A DNA stretch of 64,000 nucleotides, from contig NZ_JAJFEQ010000004.1 of the NCBI RefSeq assembly GCF_020707265.1, positions 1 to 64,000 on the forward strand. The letters run 5' to 3'. A program made the position numbers and the translations under genes. The stretch comes from Massilia sp. IC2-477 (GTDB taxonomy: Bacteria > Pseudomonadota > Gammaproteobacteria > Burkholderiales > Burkholderiaceae_D). Of this stretch, positions 1 to 7,299 are shown piece by piece. Under the pieces are notes generated by a model. The model searched no databases, had not been told where the DNA came from, and saw only the letters and a list, made by a program, of their open reading frames with translations. Every line of letters begins with the position of its first letter. Within the stretch, counting starts at the first letter, position 1.

Positions 1-282
1 GGACTTGGGGGTCGGGTTCGAATCCATGCGCAACCTTGTTCTTTTGGCCAAAGTGTTATTCAGATAACGGTGCCAAAAAGAGTAGCATGGCGTGTCCAAG
101 CGTTATGTTTCGTAACGTACATTGCGCGCACGATGCTGTTACATGAGCGGGACGGTCTTAACACCGATTTACACCGTTGAGTGGCAAATCGCGGCGCATG
201 AACGCAAAACGGGTGCGGAATCGCTTCCGCACCCGTCTTCGGCTTGTATCAGGCAGTTACAAAACCACTACAAATCTTCGCA
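1..282. other. intergenic region downstream of sppA
   Basis: No convincing gene is seen here. The stretch is AT-richer than the neighbouring genes. It holds an imperfect hairpin at 41-80 (arms CTTTTGGC and GCCAAAAAG, inner arms GTTAT and ATAAC) and the sppA terminator at 206-235. A short T-loop-like string at 15-25 is not part of a foldable tRNA. A gene belonging to the sequence left of the window cannot be excluded. Confidence 0.6.
206..235 (-). terminator. rho-independent terminator of the symporter-sppA unit
   Basis: An 11-bp perfect stem, CGGGTGCGGAA and TTCCGCACCCG (210-220 and 225-235), closes a TCGC tetraloop. Read on the minus strand it is followed by four T residues (206-209). It lies about 50 bases past the sppA stop codon. 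The T tract is short, so termination may be only partial. Confidence 0.7.
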
Positions 283-2139
283 TCACGGCGTGCCGCACAG
301 ACAGTGCGTGACGGCCGCGAAGGGCTTGCGCCCGTCCGCCACGTCCTTGAGCCAGGCCATGTCCTGCGCCACCTGGGCCATCGGGCCGCTAGGGATCGCC
401 TCTTCCAGCAGGCCGAGCCTGACCTGGATGTTGACTGCCTGCGCGGTCGAGGCGCCCATCATGTTGAGGAAGCGCTCGACGCGGCTGACCGGCCGCTCGA
501 CGTAGGCCACGCGGTAATCCTCGCCCAGCTTGGCGCGCTTGGCGGCCGAGGCCAGGGCGTCGCGGTAGCTGCCCAGGCGGTCGACCAGGCCGCGTTCGCG
601 CGCCTGGGCGCCGGTCCAGACCCGGCCCTGCCCCACTTCGTCGATCTTGGCAGCCGTGGTCTTGCGCGCCTGCGCCGCCTTGCTGGTGAACTCGCTGTAG
701 ACGTGGTTGATGCTGCTCTGGATCAGCTGCGAGAAGCGCGGATCGATCGGGCGCAGCGGGTTGTAGGCGTCGGCCAGCCAGGTGGTGGTCACGCCCCCGG
801 TATGGATGCCCAGCTTGTCGCTCACCTTCTCGGCGGTCGGCAGGATGGTGAACACGCCGATCGAACCGGTGATGGTGGCCGGGTCGGCGATCACTTCATC
901 GGCTGCCATCGAGATCCAGTAGCCGCCCGATGCCGCCACGCTGCCCATCGACACCACCACCGGCTTGCCGGCGGCGCGCGTGAGTTCCAGCTCGCGCCGG
1001 ATCAGTTCCGAGCCATAGGCGCTGCCGCCGGGCGAATCGACGCGCAGCACGATGGCCTTGATCTGCTCGTCCTCGCGCGCCTGGCGGATCAGGTTGGCGG
1101 TAGTGATGCCGCCCACGGTGTTCGGGCCGCTCGTGCCTTCGGTGATGTTGCCGGCGGCGGTGATCACGCCGACCGCATCCCCGAAAGGCTTGGGCTGGTG
1201 GCGCGCCAGGTAGTCGTGGTAGCCGACCTGGCGGAAGGACTTGATGCGGTCTTCATACACGCCGCGCTTGACCAGCATGGCGCGGATCTCGTCCTGGGTC
1301 TTGAGGCCATCGACCAGCTTGGCCGCCTGGGCGACCTTGGCCGCGCTGCCGCCCGCCGCTTCCATCTGCTGCGGCAGGGTCTCGATCCATTTGGCGACGC
1401 TGCCTGCCGGGAGCTTGCGGTTCTTCTCGACCTGGGCCGTGTAGTCCTGCCACAGGGCGTTGTACAGGAAGCTGTCCGCCTCTTGCGCGGCTTCCGACGG
1501 GCCGTTGGCGATATACGGTTCGGCGAAGCTCTTGTAGGTGCCGACCTTGATCAGGTTGACCGTCACGCCCAGCTTGTCGAGCGCGTCGCGATAATAATTG
1601 CGGCGCCCGCCGAAGCCTTCGATCAGCACCATGCCCATCGGGTGCACGTAGATTTCGTCGGCGTGCGAGGCCACCAGGTAGCGCTTCTGGTCGTAGGTGC
1701 CGCCCCAGGCGATCACCTTCTTGCCCGAGGCCTTGACACGGTCGATGGCGGCGCCGATCTCGCGCAGCATGGCCATGCCGCCGCCGTCCATCTGGTCCAG
1801 CAGCAGCACCACCGTGCCGATACTCTTGTCCTTGGCGGCCGCATCGAGCACGGTCAGGAGGTCGCGCAGGCGCACGCTGCGCTTGCTGTCGCCGCCGACG
1901 GTGTCGAGCACCGTGTCCTGGAAGCTGGACTGGTACTGCTCGACCAGGTCACCCTTCAGGTCCAGCACCAGCGCAGTCTTGTCGCCGATCGGCTTGGGGC
2001 CGCCCGACGTCAGGATCATCACGACGATGATCACGAACAGCAGGAACAGCAGGTTCATGAAGGTGCGGCGCGAGACGTCGACCACGCGCCACAGCATGCC
2101 GAAACCGCGGCGCAGCGCGCTCAGGGGTTTGAAAGCCAT
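283..2139 (-). CDS. sppA: signal peptide peptidase SppA, 67K type
   Basis: This 618-residue protein has the length and two-domain layout of the long bacterial SppA (E. coli protease IV). Such proteins are inner-membrane serine proteases that degrade cleaved signal peptides in the periplasm. One membrane segment lies at about residues 27-45. The N-terminal repeat carries the general-base lysine K203 in GTYKSFAEP and the C-terminal repeat carries the nucleophile S404 in SVAASGGYW, so the Ser-Lys dyad is intact. The gene follows the symporter gene by 30 bases on the same strand and is probably co-transcribed with it. The chosen start gives a positively charged N-terminus before the membrane anchor. 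Confidence 0.95.
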   Translation of the reverse strand: MAFKPLSALRRGFGMLWRVVDVSRRTFMNLLFLLFVIIVVMILTSGGPKPIGDKTALVLDLKGDLVEQYQSSFQDTVLDTVGGDSKRSVRLRDLLTVLDAAAKDKSIGTVVLLLDQMDGGGMAMLREIGAAIDRVKASGKKVIAWGGTYDQKRYLVASHADEIYVHPMGMVLIEGFGGRRNYYRDALDKLGVTVNLIKVGTYKSFAEPYIANGPSEAAQEADSFLYNALWQDYTAQVEKNRKLPAGSVAKWIETLPQQMEAAGGSAAKVAQAAKLVDGLKTQDEIRAMLVKRGVYEDRIKSFRQVGYHDYLARHQPKPFGDAVGVITAAGNITEGTSGPNTVGGITTANLIRQAREDEQIKAIVLRVDSPGGSAYGSELIRRELELTRAAGKPVVVSMGSVAASGGYWISMAADEVIADPATITGSIGVFTILPTAEKVSDKLGIHTGGVTTTWLADAYNPLRPIDPRFSQLIQSSINHVYSEFTSKAAQARKTTAAKIDEVGQGRVWTGAQARERGLVDRLGSYRDALASAAKRAKLGEDYRVAYVERPVSRVERFLNMMGASTAQAVNIQVRLGLLEEAIPSGPMAQVAQDMAWLKDVADGRKPFAAVTHCLCGTP

Positions 2140-2169
2140 CGAAACTCCGTTGATGTGTAATAAGCCGGC

Positions 2170-3639
2170 TCAGGCCACGACAGCCGCCGTGCCGGCCTTT
2201 TCCTTTTGCGAGATCGCAAACAGGCCGACAAACACGAGTATGCCATTAACCATGAGCAATTCCAGCCCGAGTCGGTAGGAACCGAGCAGGTGTTCCTGAT
2301 TGTACTCAAGGAGGGCGCAAAGAATCGGTGCGCCGATCGTAATGAACGGCACCAGGCGGTCGGTCAGGGTGCGGCGCGTCAGCATGCCGAAGGCGAACAG
2401 GCCCAGCAGCGGACCGTAGGTATACGCCGCCAGCTTGAGAATCACGCCGATCATGCTCGGGTTGTCGGCCGCCTTGAAGCCCAGGACGAGGATCAGAAAC
2501 AGCACCGCGAAGCCGAGGTGCACGCTACGGCGCAAGCCTTCCTTGCGCGCTTCCGTCAGGTCAGTACGGCGCTTGATGCCCAGCAGGTCGATGCAGGTGG
2601 ACGAGGTCAGCGCTGTGATTGCGCCGTCGGCGCTGGGGAACAGGGCCGAGATGAGCGCGATCAGGAACACGATCTGCAGCGCCGCCGGCAGGTGGCCCAT
2701 CACCACGGCCGGGAAGATCTTGTCGCCGCTTGCCGTGACGCCGGCGGTCGGCGCGTACAGGTACAGCAGGCCACCCAGAAACAAGAAGGAAAGCAGCACC
2801 ACAACCAGCACCGCGGTCAGGGTCAGCATATTCTTCTGCGAGTCCTTCAGGGTCTTCACCGAGATCGTCTTTTGCATCATTTCCTGGTCCATGCCGGTCA
2901 TCGTGATCGTGATCAGGGCGCCGGCGACAATCTGCTTGAGCCAGAAGTTGGGGCTGTCCAGGTCGTGCGTGAAGATCCTGGCCAGGCCTTGCGACTGCAT
3001 CTGGTTCAGGCTTTCCGGCACCGACATGTTCAGTTCGCCCAGCAGGATCCACACGCAGGCGAACAGGCCAAACAGCATGGCGCTGGTCTGCAGGGTGTCG
3101 GTCCATACGATGGTTTTCACGCCGCCCTTGTAGGTATAAAGCAGAATCATGCCCAGCACGACGAGGGTGCTGAGCCAGAACGGCACGCCGAGGCTATCGA
3201 GGATGATCGCCTGCAGGATGTTCACCACAAGGTACAGGCGCGCCGTGGCGCCGAGCAGGCGCGAGATGATGAAGAAGCCTGCCCCGCTCTGGTAAGCACG
3301 CCGGCCGAGGCGGACATCGAGGTAGTAGTAGATCGAGGTCAGCTGCAGGCGGTAGTACAGCGGCAGCAGCAAGTAGGCCACGGCGAGGTAGCCGATCACG
3401 TAGCCGATCACGATCTGGGCATAGCCGAAGCCATCGCTGCCTACCGCACCCGGCACGCTCACAAAAGTCACGCCGGACAGCGTGGTGCCGACCATCCCGA
3501 AGGCGACCAGCATCCAGTTGCTGCTCTTGTTACCGATGAAGAAGCTGTCGTTGTTGGCGTTGCGGGAGGTGGCCCAGGCAACGCCGAGCAGGAGCGCGAA
3601 GTAGCCAATGAGGATAGCGAAGAGGAGTGCCGGGGACAT
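2170..3639 (-). CDS. sodium:solute symporter family (SSS) transporter
   Basis: This 489-residue integral membrane protein has roughly 13 hydrophobic segments. It shows SSS-family features: the N-terminal YFALLLGVAWATSRNANNDSF segment before FFIGNKSSNW, a glycine-rich GMVGTTLSGVTFVSVPGAV stretch in the Na+-site region, and the long central membrane bundle. Members co-transport Na+ with sugars, amino acids, carboxylates or nucleosides; the substrate cannot be read from the sequence. It is the first gene of a two-gene unit with sppA. The ATG at 3639 is preceded by only a weak ribosome site (GGAA). Confidence 0.85.
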   Translation of the reverse strand: MSPALLFAILIGYFALLLGVAWATSRNANNDSFFIGNKSSNWMLVAFGMVGTTLSGVTFVSVPGAVGSDGFGYAQIVIGYVIGYLAVAYLLLPLYYRLQLTSIYYYLDVRLGRRAYQSGAGFFIISRLLGATARLYLVVNILQAIILDSLGVPFWLSTLVVLGMILLYTYKGGVKTIVWTDTLQTSAMLFGLFACVWILLGELNMSVPESLNQMQSQGLARIFTHDLDSPNFWLKQIVAGALITITMTGMDQEMMQKTISVKTLKDSQKNMLTLTAVLVVVLLSFLFLGGLLYLYAPTAGVTASGDKIFPAVVMGHLPAALQIVFLIALISALFPSADGAITALTSSTCIDLLGIKRRTDLTEARKEGLRRSVHLGFAVLFLILVLGFKAADNPSMIGVILKLAAYTYGPLLGLFAFGMLTRRTLTDRLVPFITIGAPILCALLEYNQEHLLGSYRLGLELLMVNGILVFVGLFAISQKEKAGTAAVVA

Positions 3640-3762
3640 GGAATTCCAGTGCGGTTGTCGTTTCGCCCAGCAATATACACTGAAGTGTTACGACCGGGAA
3701 TGCACCAAGCTCTCCCCGCCATTCCCGCGAGTTATGCCCCGCCAGGCCTTCTACAATCCGCA

Positions 3763-4029
3763 TCATTGTTCGCAAAAGGTGTCCGTAGTGGCTATCAAGG
3801 TGGCACCACACGTCGTTTTGTGCCCTTCGTACGCGACAGCGATATTGTCGATGGTATGGCGCGGCTCTCCCTCTGCAATCTTGCAGTTGTCGTGCCCCTT
3901 GATCGGGCAACTGCATAGATCGCCAACGCGGGCGACCGGTTTGCCGTCTACTATAAAGTGGGTCGCGCCCACGTTCGCGACCTTGCCGCCATGAGACGTG
4001 GGATCGCCGAGACGAATAACATTTGGCAT
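3763..4029 (-). CDS. PAAR-domain protein, type VI secretion spike tip
   Basis: This 88-residue protein is essentially one PAAR domain. It opens with MPNVIRLGDPTSHGGKV and keeps the family hallmarks: glycine/histidine turns, VDGKPVARVGDLCSCP, and further cysteine and histidine residues (GHDNC, KTTCGA) that bind the tip metal. PAAR proteins sharpen the VgrG trimer and carry effectors. No toxin extension is fused. It is the last gene of the vgrG-lipase-immunity-PAAR cassette, three bases after the immunity gene, so it presumably caps the VgrG encoded at the head of the same unit. Confidence 0.88.
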   Translation of the reverse strand: MPNVIRLGDPTSHGGKVANVGATHFIVDGKPVARVGDLCSCPIKGHDNCKIAEGEPRHTIDNIAVAYEGHKTTCGATLIATTDTFCEQ

Positions 4030-4032
4030 TGC

Positions 4033-5514
4033 TCAGCCTCTTTGCTTGGAAGGTATTTCGTCGCTCAGGTTGGCAGCGGCGTCGCCGCCAGTCGTGTCGT
4101 TTGTAGTTTCGTTCGCTCCAAGTGCTTGCGTGATTGATGGCGCTGACGAGTTAACACGGTGCGGTACGTCGTCATATCTGACCAGTTTCCAGACAGTCGC
4201 TAACTGGTACGCAGGCTTTTCTCCCCTTAACCTTTGCCAGAAGGAGGGCGTACCAACAGTTGCGATACGCGGCATCACATCTCCCGCTTTGAAGTGACGA
4301 CGTCGGCCCCCCTCAGCGGCGGACGGCTCGTTGGATTCCCACAGCCCGGTCTGAGGGCAGGTACGCCCGGTTGCAGCAAGTTCTCCAAGTGGGAAACGCG
4401 GTTCTGGATCCGATCCGGCGGTCTTTACCGCCGCGGCTCCGGTCGGGCGCACGCGAATGGTGCTGGTAATCTTGTCCCATACGGCGATGGCTTCTTCGTC
4501 CGTGAGGCTGGGTTTGGTGGCGCCAGCGGCGTTATTGGCGACGCCCGTCTGCATCCGGATGTCGGTGTATGGCTTCAAGGGGTCAAACGGAACGCCGGGA
4601 AAATCCATGCCAAAGTCATGGATCCCATGTATGTCCGCCTGTTCTGGCGACCGCGAAAGAGCTTCGAAGCCGTCGACCCATTCATGGATCTGACGGTCCC
4701 CTCTGCGGAAGTATTTGGTCTTCAAGCGCGGGTGGTTGGGGTCCTCGGCCTTCAGATTCTTTTCGAGTCGCTCGAGTTGCCACTTCAGCGAATTACTCTC
4801 ATTTTTATGCGGATGAGAAGGACGAATTTTGATCGAAAGGTGCGTGTCTGGAAATTCCTTTAGACGAAATCCAACGCTTACATGCTCGTTTCGGTGCTCC
4901 TTTCCCGTACTAGGCTCGTCCGGCAAGAACGCATTCTCTATACAGTTGCCCGGCTCGGTAGGCACTTCAGTCTCGGAACGTTGTCGCAGTCGACGGGCGA
5001 TGCTGGTTATGTCAGAAATAACTTGGTCCCTTCTGTCCTTCAAAGGACGGGCGTCGACAACGACTCCATCATTATTCATTTTGAAGTACCCGTGAATTTT
5101 GAGCTCGCCAATTGACTCAAACCCACTATACCCGGTCACGATCCGCCCTTCGGGATGAATTAGGTTATCCACAGCGATAAGCAATGGAATGTCGTCTAGG
5201 TAAATCGCCTTTTCGCTATTCAACTCATCAATGAATTTTTGCGCCAATGCGTTCACCTCATTCGCGCCATTATGAAGAATACTTACACCTAAAGGAATAG
5301 CCGCATCGCCCCACGCAACAACCGCTGACGCTGGAACATCGACCATGAACCGTCCAAAGCAGATGGTTTTGGTCTTCTCGAACACGGATTGGAGCCGGGG
5401 GGCAAGCGGGGTCATATTCGGAGTCTTCCATTCCTTAGGATGGAGGTCGCAAGCGGCCACAGCCAAGGTCGCTGCAATTAGTGGAACCAGGATCAAACGC
5501 TTTGCGGTGGACAT
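4033..5514 (-). CDS. Tli4-like lipoprotein immunity protein
   Basis: This 493-residue protein begins with a lipoprotein signal (lipobox VAAC, lipidated C22). The mature part resembles the Tli4 family (N- and C-terminal Tli4 domains), the immunity proteins paired with type VI lipase effectors. Visible family-like features are the KTICFGRFMVDVP opening, the GYSGFESIGE segment and the late WDKITSTIRVRP segment. It would bind and neutralise the adjacent lipase on the periplasmic side. The residue after the lipidated cysteine is Asp, which in enterobacteria favours inner-membrane retention. It sits 14 bases downstream of the lipase gene. About 100 C-terminal residues beyond the last Tli4-like motif look low in structure. 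The assignment rests on recognition of the family and on context. Confidence 0.75.
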   Translation of the reverse strand: MSTAKRLILVPLIAATLAVAACDLHPKEWKTPNMTPLAPRLQSVFEKTKTICFGRFMVDVPASAVVAWGDAAIPLGVSILHNGANEVNALAQKFIDELNSEKAIYLDDIPLLIAVDNLIHPEGRIVTGYSGFESIGELKIHGYFKMNNDGVVVDARPLKDRRDQVISDITSIARRLRQRSETEVPTEPGNCIENAFLPDEPSTGKEHRNEHVSVGFRLKEFPDTHLSIKIRPSHPHKNESNSLKWQLERLEKNLKAEDPNHPRLKTKYFRRGDRQIHEWVDGFEALSRSPEQADIHGIHDFGMDFPGVPFDPLKPYTDIRMQTGVANNAAGATKPSLTDEEAIAVWDKITSTIRVRPTGAAAVKTAGSDPEPRFPLGELAATGRTCPQTGLWESNEPSAAEGGRRRHFKAGDVMPRIATVGTPSFWQRLRGEKPAYQLATVWKLVRYDDVPHRVNSSAPSITQALGANETTNDTTGGDAAANLSDEIPSKQRG

Positions 5515-5528
5515 ATTGTTGGATTTCT

Positions 5529-7277
5529 CTATTTACACTTCCATTTCGCGTTCTGCGCAATACGCACAATGCTGTACAGAGTCGATGCAATGGCTCGAGG
5601 ATCCTTATAGCTAGACTGGTGCTCATACCCCGTCTGGCGAAAGACACCCTTAAACATTCCACTCTTCAATTGGTGATCGGCAGATCTTGCTGGAACGGTT
5701 TGGTCACCCGGTGCAGAGGGCGGAAGGATGGTGGCATGTATAGATTTGGGGATGCCGTTGACAAAGGGGTAGAGCGCTTTGTTAGGAATGACGGGATCCC
5801 AACGAACAAGTTGCACCGTTCCCTGCTTATTGTCGGAAATGATGGGCCAGTCCTTCCAGTCGCTGGGATCGGCGCAATTTTTATCAATTGCCCAGATCAC
5901 TTCAGCAAAGCTCTGTCGCCCGCGATCTGCCCCATAATGAGCGTAACTATTTGAATGAAACGTATTTGAGATCATTTTATGAAACGCCTGAGCATTATCA
6001 AGATGCAGACAGGTTTTCTCAAATGTCCCACCTCCCTTATCTGCTGGTAAATCAGATGGATTTATCCACTCTTCCAGAAAAAGAGAGTACCACTTCCCTT
6101 TCACTTTGTAGATTTCGCTGTACGGGTCGCCATGTTTCGGCCAAGATTCTAATTCGCGGCCGTTGTGTGTTACTCTTAGCCAACCATTGCCATATGATTC
6201 GCTGGGCAGTAACTGCAACGCTCCCGGAGAGTTTGCCAAGACCGCCGTTACCTCATCACCATAATTTCCGGCAACTTTGGCGCCGATGCTTTCCACTGGG
6301 TTTCCCATCATCCCCGGGTCCTCGAATCCTGCCCTCATACGCTTGTAGGCCGCAGGCGCACCGATTGAAGGCATTACACCGTGGACGATGCCAAGAACTT
6401 TTTCCTGCAGATTTCCGAACTTGGGGTGGACCAACGCTCGTCCGACTAGCCCTCCCATCGAATGTGTAACAATAATCACTTGATTACACTCGTAACCCGA
6501 CTGATTAAGGTCATCGATCGCTCGGGCAATGCGTTTGGCTATGATTCTGGCGCTCTCGCCATTTGACTGCAGCCAGTTATAGCCGAATGCATAAACGGCG
6601 AACCAACATCCAGTGGAAATCTTCTTGAGCTCTTCTTCCGTTAGCGTCTTCTGGGGTAGACTGGGATCGGAGCTCCATCTGTTGGGATCGACATCGACAA
6701 CGTCTCGCCATTCTTGACGAATCTTGCCCTGGAAGAAAGTATTATTCAGGCGTGTTTCGAGATGTTGTAGAAATTCCCCATAGCTCTTGAAAAAGACTTC
6801 TCCCCAACCCCGCGCACGCGCCTTCTGAACAGCGGTACGGCGATTTTTGGCGGTCTGCGGATCATCCGTCAGCAATGGCGAGCGGAAGTTACTGTCGAGC
6901 TCGACGTTGTCATTCCGCCCATCACCGCTAACGTCAGCCAATCCGGATGGATCATAAATATCGACGGTAGTCTGTAGCGGATCCAGCCTTAGCTGGCGTT
7001 CCGCGGGCGTCTCGGTTGCGGCGCCGGTGATGTTCGTCGGGCCTAGCACGTCCGGGCGCCAAGAGATGTTGTCGCTTTTGCCTAATTGCTTTTGCCGTGC
7101 CGCGCTCATACACAGATTCGAGCCCATGATCCCAGGCAGGAAAATAATCGGCAAGACACGCTTTGGTAGCATGCGTGCGCATTGCGGCTTCTTGTCCTGT
7201 ATCGGTGTAACGAAACCTTCTGCCTTTCGAGCGGCACCGGGATGCTGCTGCGCCGGTAAAAAATGTTCTGTTGTCAT
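5529..7277 (-). CDS. type VI lipase effector, alpha/beta hydrolase (Tle, PGAP1-like)
   Basis: This 582-residue protein has an alpha/beta-hydrolase core. An early oxyanion-type segment reads LPIIFLPGIMGSNL (about residues 42-55). The nucleophile elbow is VTHSMGGLVGRAL, with S273 as the probable catalytic serine. The family is PGAP1/lipase-like, as in Tle4-type antibacterial phospholipases delivered by VgrG. There is no signal peptide, as expected for cargo injected by a T6SS. It lies between vgrG (22 bases upstream) and a Tli4-like immunity gene, which supports a Tle4-like assignment over a metabolic lipase. The catalytic acid and histidine were not placed. Base composition is lower in GC than flanking genes. 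Confidence 0.8.
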   Translation of the reverse strand: MTTEHFLPAQQHPGAARKAEGFVTPIQDKKPQCARMLPKRVLPIIFLPGIMGSNLCMSAARQKQLGKSDNISWRPDVLGPTNITGAATETPAERQLRLDPLQTTVDIYDPSGLADVSGDGRNDNVELDSNFRSPLLTDDPQTAKNRRTAVQKARARGWGEVFFKSYGEFLQHLETRLNNTFFQGKIRQEWRDVVDVDPNRWSSDPSLPQKTLTEEELKKISTGCWFAVYAFGYNWLQSNGESARIIAKRIARAIDDLNQSGYECNQVIIVTHSMGGLVGRALVHPKFGNLQEKVLGIVHGVMPSIGAPAAYKRMRAGFEDPGMMGNPVESIGAKVAGNYGDEVTAVLANSPGALQLLPSESYGNGWLRVTHNGRELESWPKHGDPYSEIYKVKGKWYSLFLEEWINPSDLPADKGGGTFEKTCLHLDNAQAFHKMISNTFHSNSYAHYGADRGRQSFAEVIWAIDKNCADPSDWKDWPIISDNKQGTVQLVRWDPVIPNKALYPFVNGIPKSIHATILPPSAPGDQTVPARSADHQLKSGMFKGVFRQTGYEHQSSYKDPRAIASTLYSIVRIAQNAKWKCK

Positions 7278-7299
7278 CGACTTATTCCTTCCGATCCGA

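Noticed and set aside
15..25. T-loop-like string GGTTCGAATCC at the left edge, as if the end of a tRNA gene
   Set aside because: The flanking bases do not form a T stem or an acceptor stem, and no CCA follows. A tRNA truncated by the window edge would still need these.
244..2160. Very long open frames antisense to sppA, the hybrid kinase, nuo genes and others
   Set aside because: They mirror the opposite-strand gene in a high-GC genome, show His/Arg/Ala-biased composition, and have no ribosome sites or known domains.
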